Shown piece after piece: positions 34,767-46,281 of a stretch of DNA of 64,000 bases. Under the pieces are notes generated by a model. That model saw only the letters and a program-made list of their open reading frames with translations. It did not search any database and had not been told where the DNA came from. The stretch's first letter is position 1, and the number at the start of each line of letters is the position of its first letter. A program made the position numbers and the translations under genes. This DNA is from Blasia pusilla (lineage: Eukaryota > Marchantiophyta > Marchantiopsida > Blasiales). The DNA lies in NCBI GenBank assembly GCA_050084515.1, contig CM114271.1:5580001-5644000 (forward strand). The letters run 5' to 3'.

Positions 34767-35860
34767 GGGTTTACTTGGAGTGGTACGAGGTTTCGAGGGT
34801 CTCCACGTGAGAGACCACCTCGATCTCCTTCTGTGTCGTCTTCAAACGAGGGGGAGTATGTAGAGGAGTGTGTTAGTGATACACCATACATATTGAGTGG
34901 TCCTACCAGTTGGGCGTACGAGATGAACGACTGGGGTAGAGGACCGCTTAGGTTTTCGGGTGTTGTAGGCACTATAGAGCTACACGACTTCATTGCGGAG
35001 TTTAGGAGTTGATAAGACTCACAACGGGCTAAGAACTCTAGAGAGTTCAACCCGTTTACAGCATGGAACGGTATGTTCCAGCATTTAGAGGGAGTGCCCA
35101 TGGACGATTATCATGAGTTCTCCCACAGATATGCCCAGGAGATTGAGGCATTTCGACTCTATTATGACCCACACTATGTGTCATGGATGGAGCCGTTCCC
35201 AGATGAGGAGGAGGAGTCAAGAGAGGCTACTTCCTCTTCCACTAGTGATGTTTTAGGAGGGGTCACTCGTAGTGGAGCAGTTGCACTATCTAGTAGGTTC
35301 ATCTTAGGTTCATCCTCGTGGTTGAGTTCTTCGCTGAGTTGAGGGCAAGCTACCAAGGGGTACGGATGGAGAAGTTGCGTAGCATCCACGACTTCCAGAG
35401 GCACCCGGGTGAGAGTTTGGGTGAGGCTTACACTCGCTTGCGCCGGTTGATCAACATCACTTAGGGGGTGATGGAGGCTCAGGCTATCCAATCATGGTAC
35501 GCGATGCTGGACCCTGCGGATAGGGGTACGGGAGAGGGTGCTTCTTATGAACACCTTCCCTACGTTGAGAGATGTTTTTAAGACCGCCGAGAACATTGAG
35601 CGCAACATGGCGGAGGAGAGCGTAGCCACCATGGGTTCTAGGTGAGGCCATGCCATAGAGACCTGCGCCTTCATATGACGCTCAGCTGCAGCCACCTACG
35701 ATTACTTGTTGGTCATGTCGTGGAGCCCATCATCAACGTGATTGGACTCGTCAGGGGCATGGACGTGTGCCTCAACATGGATGAGGATATGGTGCTGCAC
35801 CAGGAGGTTATAAGTGTGACTATTGTTAGAGGTATGGTTATACATGCGCCAGATGTTTCA
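34767..35860 (+). pseudogene. gag remnant of copy C
   Basis: Fragments in several frames match copy A gag: RGPLRFSGVVGTIELHDFI, FNPFTAWNGMFQHLEG, MDDYHEFSHRYAQEIEAFRL. At 35816-35860 a zinc knuckle of the form CDYC-x-RYGYTCARC is readable, with its histidine changed to tyrosine and an internal stop. In the intact family this would be the nucleocapsid. Confidence 0.75.
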
Positions 35861-36111
35861 GTTCACATCTTGAGTTACATCCGAACCGAGCGCCAGAGAG
35901 GGCACCAGAGCGAGTAGCCGGTTCGGGTGGGCCTAGAGATCGTGCACTAGGTGGTCCTGTTGGGGGACGAGGAGCTGGAGTTGCTCGACAGGGTGGTGGA
36001 GCTGCCCGTGGAGGAGGTAGAGTCCCACCACCTAGATGCATCGAGGGAGACGCCATGCATGAGGCTCGGATGGCTGCTTAGATACAGCAGCTACAGGAGC
36101 AGATTTCCGCT

Positions 36112-37300
36112 ATGGCATTGAGGTCACCCAATGTCGGATCCGTGGCATCGACATCATATGGAGCAGCGAGAGATGTGGAGGATCTTGGTTGGATATGGGG
36201 GGTTGCCCACATGGAGGCCGCCGCAATTGTGAAGCGTGAAGCTGCTGTAGAGTTGGATCCACAGCAAGGGGAAGCCAGGAAACAAACCAGGCTTCCTCAG
36301 TCTTTCACGTTGTCCGAGGCCATGAGGATCCCATTGATGGGTCTTGATCAGAGTTCTTGGTGAGTTGGTGATGTTTTTGGTATGCAAGCAAGGAGGGCGA
36401 TGGGAGAAGCGAGTACAAAGAATCCTATTGCTGATGCTCAAGAGGGGCATATATCGAGCATGTTATTGGGGGCGACCACTGTTGTGTACAACGCTCCTTT
36501 ATTTTCTGCTTTTGATGTTATCACGTTGGGAGGTACACCCACCCGAGGTTTTTCGGTTGGCCGCTACGCTATGTGAGCGTGGAGTTGGAGTTCTTGCATC
36601 ACGTTCAAAGGTGATTGCAGAGGAGGTGATGGAACTGCCCTTGGAACGGATGCTTGGGCCGTCCATGTCATATTCATGGCAGATTGCGGCAGCTAGGATG
36701 GCGGAGATGCCCACTAGACCCGTGATAGAGCGTGCCATATCTTCTCCTAGTATTGTGTTGCTGGATAACTGGGGAGAGGTCTTTCAGTTGGTGCGAAGGG
36801 CTTTACCGAGAGTGGAGCATCCCCCCGATTTTTTGGTGGATTCTATGATGGATCTGGGTTGTCGATCACACGCAGTGAGGCACGATGATCGACCGCGTTG
36901 ATCGTGGTATATAGGATTGGAATGCCATGAGCAGCCTTTCCCACATGGCTGAGTTTTCTCGCTTCTCATGCACTCAAGGAGGCCGGACCTAGCTTGGTTT
37001 GGGAGGTTGGTGGAGCCCAATGTCGATGAGCAAGAGGGAACGATGGGATTCCCCACAGGAGTGACGACAGTACCATCACTATCGTAGGCATCACAACGTC
37101 ATGTCTTGGGTCAGGCGATGGACCTGAACTGCTTGACATGGATTTTCGGCTTAGGAGTAGCTGAGCAAGGTCGTTTGAGGATGCGACAGATCATAAAATT
37201 TGCGTTGATCAGCCCCATACCTACCGAGACGGTTGAGGCAGTGGTTGGGGGCGAGACCCGAGGAGATCGATACACTAGGGATGATTGGGAGAGACACCCT
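36112..37300 (+). pseudogene. Protease / methyltransferase remnant of copy C
   Basis: 36112-36363 includes TRLPQSFTLSEAMRIPLM, matching copy A RVPQSFTLSEALHTPLM. The frame at 36344-36901 includes EVFRLAATLCERG and PSIVLLDN and reaches the protease site, where DSGA reads DSMM. Sequence then jumps to the C-terminal part of the methyltransferase: a GFPTG motif IX-like phrase near 37042 and LGQAMDLNCLTW (motif X) at about 37103-37140. Motifs I, IV, VI and VIII are deleted. It shows that the methyltransferase sits at the same place in a second element copy. Confidence 0.75.
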
Positions 37301-37461
37301 TCGACTTCTTGGGATGTTTTGCAGGTACGTCAGGAGATGATAACCACAACATCGAGGGTGGTTTCAGGTACTGCACATGGAGATGAGAGTTCTATTCTCC
37401 GAGACAGGGTTGGACCATAGCAACCACCGACATCCGCGTTGGAGAATCCTATTGTAGTCAC

Positions 37462-38125
37462 GATGGAGACTTGGAAGCCAGATATGGGTCCTAAGTTGAT
37501 AAGAGGAGAGCGACGTCAGATACACCAATTCCTTAGAAGTTATAGGAGCAGTTTTGCATATAGTTGCATGATTTGGGTACGCTGAAGGGTCGAGGGATCC
37601 ACATTGAGTTGTCAAGTGACACGCCAATCTTGGACGACCCTACAGGTATAGTGACATGGAGAGGGATTTGATTCAAAGTAGGAGCCAAGAGTTGGTTGGA
37701 GAAGGACTAGTGGAGATGTCGCATAAGTAAGCATCTGCTACTATCATTCCCACCAAGAAGGATGTGCATGGCAACTAGACGGATAGGCGGATATGTGGAG
37801 ATTACCGACCTATCAATCGGCAGACGAAGTCCGATAGGTATGCCATGCCGACCCGTGAGGAGATCTTTGATGCGATTGGGCATGCAAAGGTCTTCAATTC
37901 ATTGGATTTGCAAGCCGGATGCCATCAGCTACCTATCAAATTGGAGGACAGACAGAAGATGGCATGTTGGGGCATCGATCCTCATGGGAAGGATTTTTTG
38001 TACCAATGGCGGTTCTTACCATTCGGGTTAAAGAACGTTATGGCTGAATTTCAAAGGGTTATTGATAGGATCTTGGCATGTCTGGATTTTTCTAGGTGTT
38101 ATATTGATAACATCGTAGTCTTTAG
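37462..38125 (+). pseudogene. Reverse transcriptase remnant of copy C, N-terminal part
   Basis: Recognisable reverse transcriptase blocks: FNSLDLQAGCHQLPI (37890-37935), QWRFLPFGLKN and EFQRVIDRIL (38005-38075), then CYIDN where the catalytic YxDD should be. It is followed immediately by the insertion at 38126-39393. The protein continues at 39394-39689. Confidence 0.85.
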
Positions 38126-39393
38126 CAATGTCGTATAGTAAAATCAGCCAATGTGTAAACTCCTTCCTTGTTAAGTGTTAGAAAGAGTTTTATTAATATT
38201 AAATAAATTAGCTTAGGAAAAGGAAATTCACATATTTAAACCTCTTTATGGTGCCTCTTTTATGCAGGCCCAACTTTAGGAAAAAGAGATAATAAATAAA
38301 AGATGACTTTATAAAAGTAAAGTAGTGAGGTTGGTGTTTTAATGAAAAGAAAAAGTAGGCTTGGTTGGTGGCTAGGTTAGTTGGGGTAATTTGGAAAATA
38401 TCAAGTGGATAAAAGAGGATATTTTGGAAGAGATAAGAGGAAATCTATTTGTGTTAAAATGTGATTGGCTAAACCTTGAGAGGAAGCCATGTGGCACAAA
38501 ATAAGATTAGCTATATTTCGTACTCTTGTGGATCACTTGTGAGTATATAAAGAGGATGGAACTTCAAGGTTTCATCACCTTTTATTCCACATCTTGAGTC
38601 TCTCGTGTCACTCTTGAATGTATGGCTTTGAGATTTTTTGCTCTTCCAATGAGAGTGGATCATCCGTCTTGGAGAGTAACTTGACCATGGTCTATTCTTT
38701 GAGAGGTTTCTAGAGTGTGGTGTGTGTGTGGAGATGAGAGGTTTGTCACCTTAGAAGAGTTTGGTCATACTAAAATAGTGAATGTTTTGGCTTGTTACTT
38801 TCCCAATGAGAGTGGATTATCCCTCTTGGGAGAATAACTCCGCCAAAACTTATTCTTGAGGAGAGTAGAGAATGTTTGTCAAACATGGATAGGGATGGAG
38901 CAGGAGTTGTGACCGACTTTCCTTTCCTCAATCCATACCATGTCTACCACTGGTTCACTCACTATTTAGTTTATCATTTTCGAGAGGCGTTCATGAACCA
39001 TGTCATTCAATCTCCAACTCCGGTGATTCTTCCTATCGTCACATATTGAAGGACATGGGATTGTGCTTTGTATGTCCTTATATAACGATCCATGGACATC
39101 AATAGGCTTGCTCAAGTAGGGTTTAACACTGGTTGTACTATCTTCCTCGTGTACAAGCGTAAGGTAGTTTATAGGGACTTTATAGTTAGAAATTTTGGGG
39201 TCCGATGTTACGAAGAAGTGATCGCCTCGACACTTTCATTTGTGATACCTATCGTGAGAGAATGGAGAGTATACATAATAATTTTGTATTGAAAAAGGAG
39301 AACTTCTTAGAGAGTTCACCTTGCATCGACCATGTCTGCCGCAGCTAGAAGGCCTACCCTTACTCGAAGAAAGGCTCTCGACATGACAATGTC
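38126..39393. mobile_element. ~1.26-kb LTR-like insertion in copy C, flanked by CAATGTC
   Basis: The reverse transcriptase sequence of copy C is interrupted and resumes after about 1.26 kb. The 7-bp sequence CAATGTC lies on both sides (38126-38132 and 39387-39393), so a 5- to 7-bp target duplication is likely. Inside there is a TATA-like GTATATAAAGAGG at about 38540, a phrase repeated about 180 bp apart (AATGAGAGTGGAT), and no open frame of note. It may be a solo LTR, although TG...CA ends do not fit neatly. Confidence 0.6.
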
Positions 39394-39689
39394 ACATTTG
39401 AGGAGCATGAGCGACATCTAGAGGAGATGCTTCGACGATTACAGTTATATGGGCTGAAGCTACATCAAGGCAAGTGCAAGTTCTTCTACAACTAGATTGA
39501 GTACTTGAGTCATACGATATACCCAGGAGGCCTTGGTGTGCAACAGACGAAGATAGAGGCTATTTCACGCATTCTACGCCCTACAGATATGAGTCGAGTT
39601 CGTGCATTCATAAGATTGGCAAACTTCTATCGACAGTACGTCAAGGGTTTCAGTTTGATTGTAAAGCCGCTAACCTTGATGACCAAGGT
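39394..39689 (+). pseudogene. Reverse transcriptase remnant of copy C, continuation
   Basis: Matches copy A after its catalytic box: a degenerate EEHERHLEE region, then a GLGVQQTKIEAI phrase and SRVRAFIRLANFYRQYVKGF. It stops at 39689, where a B-type LTR in the opposite orientation begins. RNase H and integrase are missing. Confidence 0.8.
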
Positions 39690-40165
39690 CGTCGTATGCC
39701 TACTCTCCTTGAACATCAATCTTAGTATTGGGGAAGCGTACGTTCAGTAGGACACACTCTCATCACCAACCTGCACCCAAACACACTCACGTTAGTCTGG
39801 CTTAGGATCAAGCGGCCTTCCAACCCACCGAGTCCTCAACTTGGCATCTCATCTAGCTCAACCTTCCCTCATTCCTAGGTTCCCTACACAGGCGAGCCTT
39901 CTGAGACTTGGGACAAACTTTCTGGTTATTTCGGGCATCTGAAACGGCCTTTGTGCGCCTAGCGGTCCCAACTGTCCAACAGACCTTGCATGAGCCCCGA
40001 ACCAAGACTCAAAAATATGAGTCGTAAGTTGGAATCCAATAGGGATCTCCGAAATCCCTCTATTGAACTTGGTTTGGGTTTTGAAGCCCAACACCAAACT
40101 CACGATCCGTTCTGTGCCCTTGGGTCACCACGCAGCGCCCAAAGTGGGGTTTCGGAGTACAATTC
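39690..40165 (-). mobile_element. B-type LTR fragment, minus strand
   Basis: Read on the minus strand, this is the 3' part of the B-type LTR (compare 49100-49566). Shared phrases on the plus strand include GCCTACTCTCCTTGAAC, GACTTGGGACA, CGCCTAGCGGT and AAAGTGGGGTTTC. Divergence is much greater than between the two LTRs of element B, so it is an older copy. The 5' part is missing. Confidence 0.75.
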
Positions 40166-40756
40166 AAACCAAATCTATTCATTCTCCATTAAAATTCAAT
40201 TTCCCTTTCCATTATGTATGAATCGAGGCACCTATAAATTTATTTATCTAACATTTTCAAATCTATGCAAATCTTCCATTATTTTCCTTTACAATTCAAT
40301 TCAAACATAACTTTTCCTTCATTAATCTTGGAAAAAAATTTCATCCCTTTTCCAATCCCCATATTTCAGAAAATAAGAGAAATCACTTATTTTGATGAGT
40401 TAGTAATAAAAAATTTAAATTTATATCAAAAAAATTATTGAATTATGGTATCTTCCACCTTATCCAAGGATGTATAACCCAAGAGAAAATTTTCATCCAT
40501 TTCATGAACTCACTTCATGGACAACATTTGTGATGGGCTCACATTTACAAGTTTCCTTAGTGGAATATTTTGATTTTTTTTGAAAAAGTTTTAACAACAA
40601 ATAAGGAGTACCCCACAGAACATCTGGATTGAGAGGAACCCACTACAAAAAAACATTACAAAGATATAAATATCAGCTCATTCTCTCTAATCATATTCAT
40701 TGTCTGATATATGTAATATTTATGTCGACGTCTCACCATTTCTTCCTCCTCTTCCC
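40166..40756. other. AT-rich spacer with a CACTA-type end
   Basis: No gene. At 40641 the sequence CACTACAAAAAAAC matches the 5' terminal repeat of plant CACTA (En/Spm) elements, with a body extending rightwards. The matching inverted end was not found. It may bound a CACTA element that carries the broken gene to the right. Confidence 0.4.
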
Positions 40757-42462
40757 CTACCTCTTGTCACGCGCGTCCCACCTCCACGAAGAATAGTCCA
40801 ACTCAACATCAACTTCACCATCATCAGTTTCTTGTGTTGGTTGTGTCGAAAACATCTCCCACTCTCTCTTGAAGAATCCAAAGAGTTCCTTCTGCATTCG
40901 ACAAGGGTAATAGTATGTTCGAGGATATCCGCCTTCAGTCCTTTCAGGAATATCTTGCCAAAAGAAAGTGGCAAGATCAATTCGAGTCTCTTCAAAACAA
41001 GCCCATCCATCAATGGATTTTGATGGTGGTTTAGCACAAGTTTTCGAGTTGTGTTGAGGGCGTCTCAAACTTCTTGTAAATTCAACCCTTGAGCAAAGAA
41101 GAAGTTTTCCGCCTCTCGATTTTGGAGATTAATGGTTGTTCCGTGGATAAGCTCTCCTCGATCGTACATGTCAATGAAGCGAACCAACCACGCTTCCATT
41201 GCTCGATTAATCCTCCGCTAGCAAGGGATTTCTGCTTGAACCACCCCTTCTGTGTTCATTTCGGGGTTATAGTTCGATCGAGGGCTACGATGTCCCAAAC
41301 TTAAAGTGAAATTTTCTTGCTCTTGGGTTAATTTGCGATAAGTGGGTGATGTATTCTCATGAAGAGCGCGGAAAGATATGCCGAAAAGGTGATAGAGTCT
41401 TCCTCACCAAGCTTGTCTAGAAGTTGGACACTTGTGAGATAGTAGCATGGCCTTTTGAAGACAATATGGATGCCAATAACAAGCTTTACATGTGTCTCTC
41501 ACGTAACATCCTTCTGCAATGATGGGGTTAAAGCATATCATGCATTTGGGCCAGTTGTTTGGCATGAGGGCCCCTCCTTCACATACTGCAATTGCCTTCA
41601 TTCAATCCGGAAGATCTTGCATTGGTGTGTTCAGATTAAGAGGCGTTGGTGCCAACATCATAGAGGCATAGTTCGCAACGTTTGGATCTACGACATTGTC
41701 CCATACTGCACGTAGAGCTGGAGGCCACAATTGCTCGATAGGTTGAAATAAGATCATATCAACCTTCTTCACGAGACGAACCTCAAGTAGGGTTGTCTCA
41801 GGGGTGAATCCTCCCACGTGGCCTCTTGCTCTCCATTGCAACAATTCATCCATTTCTTGATGTCATCTTGCCATGATGTTCTCGTATGCTCTCCTCCACT
41901 ACTCTGTGTGGTCAACCATTACAACTCTTTGCCTTCTATGGAGGTCATCTCTGGTAATAGATTCATTCAAAAGCCTCTCCATCTCTTTCTTCAATCTGAT
42001 GTGCTCCTCACATAGCTGTTGATACTTCCTCTTCAAAACGTTGAATTCTGCGGCCAAATCAAAATTGCGTTGGGAATTTGTTACTAAACTCTCCAACTAT
42101 GATAGACGAGACATTACCTCTTTATTATCTGGAGCACTCTCCCCATGAAAGGTTTGGGGAGGAGCATCGCTATGCATAGGGCCATCAGAATTCTCCCCGG
42201 GCTCATCAAAGCTCGTACTATGACCTACATAGAGGTTATTCAAACCATCTCATCTATTCTCCGCCCCTATCTGTGCTCGCCCTTCATCTCCACGCTCGTC
42301 TTGTATATATTCTTCAGCACGACGATTTCTTCTTTGACCATCCAAGGAAGATAGTATGGATCCAAGGCTCTTTGACAATCCACCTTTCTTATAAAAGCAT
42401 GATGAAGCTTCCACTCTTGCTTGTTTAAAGTATTGTCGTGGTCTTCTACTATCTTCTTCTCT
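40757..42462 (-). pseudogene. Unrecognised gene, C-terminal part: coiled coil plus RING-like finger
   Basis: Read leftwards from 42462, one frame runs for more than 300 codons with only a few stops. In order it shows a charged Arg/Glu-rich stretch, a probable coiled coil (EFNVLKRKYQQLCEEHIRLK, about 42040-41980), a block with FTPETTLLEVRLVKKVDM, and a cysteine cluster at 41540-41420. The cluster pattern is C-x2-C-x12-C-x2-C-x2-H-x2-C-x10-C, beginning CMICFNP and ending HKCP. After a frameshift an aromatic-rich segment follows at 41068-40757 (FKREWEMF). The finger resembles RING or a treble clef but fits neither exactly. I do not know the family. Several stops look like CGA-to-TGA or TGG-to-TAG. 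Confidence 0.5.
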
Positions 42463-42944
42463 TTGTCACATCTCAGTAGCCGATAGGTCGAGATCTATCG
42501 TAGGTAGGGCGTAGGAGCCAGCGGACTATCTTGAGCATAACTTTGTCCCACGATGTCGGATGAGGTTGAGGATAGGTCCATTGTGTCAGGAACGTCGTTT
42601 TTGACAACTTTCATGTTGAGGTCTTTTATAGCCGGGTGACTTGTTGACCAGGTCACCCGCCCCTGGTAACCTGTGCGCGGGTTACCAAGGGAGGGCTATT
42701 TTTAGGGGAAGAGCCTTTTGGCTCTTCCCAACCCTATATAAGAGAGGAAGATGGCTTTTCTAAGCCATCTTTCTCATGTTGGGCCGTTGGAGCACCTCCC
42801 TTGTATGTGTGTGAGCTGGGACTAGGGTGCTAGCGTCCGGATTCCTTGATAGCACAGGGTGGACGAGGCTCGATATGCCGATGTAGATTGAGGAGTGGAG
42901 TTTTAGGCCGGGTGTGCCGTTTTTACTACTCTTTATTTTTACAT
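42463..42944 (+). repeat. 5' LTR of copy A (shared part)
   Basis: Matches 56195-56672 of the 3' LTR over about 480 bases. It contains CCTATATAAGAGAGG (TATA box, about 42732) and the imperfect palindrome GGTAACCTGTGCGCGGGTTACC. At about 42940 the two LTRs part company: the 3' copy continues with a ~137-bp segment (56676-56811) that the 5' copy lacks. No standard tRNA primer-binding site was found just downstream. Confidence 0.85.
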
Positions 42945-43753
42945 GAGAAAGATGCCAGGGGGCTGGCGGGAATTCATTTTTTGCAGGTAGGCAAGCAAGT
43001 TGCCTTGTTTGGGAGCCCCAGGAGACGCGTGTGTTGCGGGTGTTGTTCATTTTTATGTTCGGAAGGCCGTGGACGGAAGCACTGTCCATTTTTCTCAGAT
43101 TTTGCTGGTACGAATTGACGTGGGACAGCAGCCGAGTGTAGTGTGTGGTGGAGCGTCGGGTGTACGCGAGTGAGGGTGTCGAGAGAGAGAAGAAAAGAGA
43201 GCTGACGGGCGGCGACGGGAGCTGACGGGTGGCGACAGCGGACAGCGGACGGCGGACGGCGAGCCCCCCTTCCCCCTCTCTCCTCTCTCCTTCCGTAGGC
43301 AGGCGCGCAGGGAGGCCACGGGCCGGACGGGCCCCCCCCCCACCGTCAACATGCACTCATGTGGAGGAGTGCATGTTGACGGTGCAGCAAGTTGGAGGGC
43401 GTGATCAGGTTACCCATTCGATTCACTTATCGTGTGTGATTGAGAGTGATGGGTATCGGGTAGTAGCTGGTGCTAGATGGGATCAGTGATGGTGACGAGT
43501 GTAGATTCTTTTCATGTGTAGTATGTTGGTGGATATATGGCGGTTGTCGAGTAGTGGTCGCGTGTATGACCCTAGAGAGTGTTGCTAGGTTAGGTGAGTC
43601 AGTTGGGAGGCTCATGGTGAGCCCGAGTGTTGAGCGTGCGTGAGGGCGGGTATGTCATCATGAGATTGATGTTAGCAGAGGTGAGCTAGTGAGGCGTGTG
43701 GGAGAGTCTTGGTAAGTCTGAGTGCTTGAGCGGGTGAGACAGGGTTTGTCATC
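42945..43753 (+). other. Leader of copy A
   Basis: Untranslated leader between the LTR and gag. It is GC-rich around 43180-43345, with short direct repeats of the GCGGACGGCGGACGG kind and a run of C. A 198-codon minus-strand frame spanning 42760-43356 is an artefact of this composition. No conserved RNA structure was identified. Confidence 0.6.
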
Positions 43754-45170
43754 ATGGCGTTCTTCCAGGGTTCGGAAGAACGGGGTAGTACGAGCAGTAG
43801 TAGTGGTGTGACACGGAGTGGAGTAAGATACCGAGGGGTTACCAGTGAGGAGCTCCCTTGACATCCATCCATGGTTGGATCGTCATCACTAGACACTGGG
43901 TCTGGTGACGAGATCACAGATAGAGACAGTAGTACGTGGCAGGAGATGGACGAGATGGGCCATCGGGGCATGCGTCGTTTCTCGGGTGAAGTGGGCACCA
44001 TTGACTTAGATGATTTTATCCAGGAGTTCGACACATGGTGCGACTTCCAGGAGATACGGACCCCGACACGGTTCAACCCTTTCATGGCATGGAAGGGGTT
44101 GTTCCAGCACTTGGAGGGTCCCCCGATGGATGACTACATGGAGTTTCGATCACTATATTCAGTAGAGATCGATGCTTGGAGGATGTATTGGGCTCCAGGG
44201 TATGTGTCCACTAGTGGTCGCGAGGCATATGATGGGATTGTTAGAGGAGAGAGACCCATACCATCAGCCCTGAGACTAGATGGAGAGGAGGGCAGTGAGA
44301 CAGGCGATGTGGCAGAGACCTCTGGTGGTAGAGGGCTACCTAGCTTCAGCCCCACAGTGGAGTTCTTCTGACAGTTGGGGAAGAGCTACCAGGGCGTACG
44401 CACCAACAAGCTGAATAGTCTACAGGATTTTCAGCGACGATCGGGTGAGAGTCTGAGAGAGGCATTCACACGCATGAGGAGGCTGATCATTGCTACGTTT
44501 GGAGTGACTGAGGTGCAATCAGTCCAGTATTGGTACGGGGTTCTGGACCGAGAACTACGGAGGAGAGTCCGAGATGTGGTGCTGATTCACACAGCGAAGC
44601 CCACATTGAAGGTGGTCTTTGAGTTGTCTGAGCGTATTGAGCTCAACATGAGTGAGGAGCAGGTAGTGACCGCTGGATTTTCTCGAGAGTCGACGGGTCC
44701 ACGAGCGACGGTGATCCCACAGGTGCCACAACGAGCACCAGTTCCACGGGAGCGGGCCAGTGTGCTAGAGAGTAGGGCGCGTACCGTGAGCCTATGAGGC
44801 AACGACCTACACCTACATATGTTGCCCAACAGGGATCGATGTGGTCTTGTTGGACGTGTGGAGGGGCCCATAGGCAGAGAGACTGCCCACAGCATGGGAG
44901 AGGACCACCAACGCCTCTGATTGCTCAGGAGCCACTGAGGATGGCCCCACCACAGCACTAGTGTGACTATTGCCACAGATATGGTCACACTAGGGAAAGA
45001 TGTTTTGACCTTCGCCGAGGGGCACGTCCAGAGCTAGGCCGAGGGCCTGGGGGCGGTCGTCCTGGAGGAGGTTGGGGAGTTCTTCTTGGACGTGGTGGTA
45101 GAGGACCACCACCAGCCAGAGGAGATGGAGCAGGAGCACCATAGCCGACACTTCTCTCACGCATCGATCA
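43754..45170 (+). pseudogene. gag of copy A (capsid and two CCHC zinc knuckles)
   Basis: From the ATG at 43754 a single frame runs to about 44797, broken by TGA at 43859 and 44369, then shifts by one base. The capsid region includes IDLDDFIQEFDTWCDFQ, FNPFMAWKGLFQHLEG and SLQDFQRRSGESLREAFTRM, as in Ty3/gypsy gag. Two nucleocapsid knuckles follow: CWTCGGAHRQRDC at about 44848 and CDYCHRYGHTRERC at about 44962, both C-x2-C-x4-H-x4-C. Gag packages the element RNA in virus-like particles. Its zinc-knuckle frame continues directly into the protease frame. Confidence 0.88.
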
Positions 45171-45171
45171 G

Positions 45172-46280
45172 TTGGAGCAGAGGATTGCTGTCATGACGAT
45201 GATGCAGCTTAGGGAAGGCACGGAGCTGCGAGCAACTAGTGTGACTCTAGCTTCTACCTCTTACCCTGACCCGGGTGAGGATCTCGCCATTATGGGATTT
45301 ATGTGTAGTGCAGCCCAGGTTGAGGCACCTGCAGTGGTGACTCGGGGTGCTTTAAGAGGCACCGAGCCATCGAGAGGTGGAGTTGAGATTGACCCACAAG
45401 AGGGGACCGATGGGCGGCAGGCCAGGGTTCCACAGTCGTTCACATTGTCGGAGGCACTACACACACCATTGATGGTGCCTTGACGACTAGCAATGCCTAC
45501 AATTCAGGCACCTACGTGGACGTCACGAGGAGCTGGAGTGAAAACTCCTATGCCGGCTCGAGTGGAGTCAATGTCGACCATAGTGTTGGAGGTGGGCACC
45601 AGAGTGAGTCAGACTCCACTATTTTCCGCCATAGAGTTGGCGACGTTGGGAGTTGGACCAGTTGAGGTGTTCCGGTTGGCCGCCACGTTGTGTGAGCATG
45701 GAGAGATGATTGCTTCTTGTTCAGAGGTAGTTGAGGAGGTGGTGGACTTGCCCTCAGAGCCGGTGCTTGGGATGTTCCCCACAGAGTCATGGCATGCGGC
45801 GGCGGTGAAGTTGGTAGATATGCCAGCTCGATCGGCCATAGAGCAAGCAGTGGTGACACCTGGAGTAGTGTTACTGGATAACCGAGCTGGAGTATTTTGC
45901 TTGGTTAGTCCAACGGGGACAGTAAACCACCCGCAACGCGTCCTACTTGATTCGGGAGCGCAACCCTTGATGTTAGGGAAGGCGGCGTGTTTAGCGTTGG
46001 GGTTACGGAAGGCGGACATTGAGCCTTGTCCCTTCCAGATACAGACCTTGATTGGGGGCGTATCACCCACTCAGTATATGACTCGAGAGGAGATTGTTGT
46101 CAGAGTCCAGCCAGAGCATGCAACGGATAGTGCTATGGTGCGCACACATGCGATTACGACACCAGCTGAGTCGTACGATGTGTTGGTGGGGAGTACAGTG
46201 TTATATCCCCTAGGATTCATCCTTGACTTCTAGGAGGAGACTATTGCTTATCGGCCAGGATGGCGGTCAGGTGACAGCCG
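45172..46280 (+). pseudogene. Aspartic protease region of copy A pol
   Basis: One frame from 45172, with TGA at 45481 and TAG at 46231 inside. The active site reads RVLLDSGAQPLMLGKAA at about 45940-45990 (D-S/T-G type), followed by YDVLVGSTVLYPLGF near the flap end. The TAG at 46231 sits where related elements have tryptophan in a DFW-x-E-T-A phrase, and YRPGW follows. The protease cuts the gag-pol polyprotein. It is fused in frame to the methyltransferase downstream. Confidence 0.85.
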
Positions 46281-46281
46281 G

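Larger units (their letters stand above)
32609..39689 (+). mobile_element. Ty3/gypsy copy C (methyltransferase family), decayed, 3' truncated
   Basis: It starts TGTCACGTCC at 32609, resembling the copy A LTR start (TGTCACATCT), and shows gag (34767-35860), protease and methyltransferase remnants (36112-37300) and reverse transcriptase (37462-38125, resuming at 39394). Order and sequence follow copy A, but with a long leader, many stops, and a deletion that removes everything from the protease active site to methyltransferase motif VIII/IX. The element is cut by an insertion at 38126-39393. It is then lost at 39690, where a minus-strand B-type LTR begins. Integrase and the 3' LTR are absent. 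Confidence 0.8.

Noticed and set aside
42760-43356. 198-codon minus-strand open frame over the copy A LTR and leader
   Set aside because: Low-complexity Pro/Ser/Arg composition, antisense to the LTR promoter, and created by the GC-rich leader.
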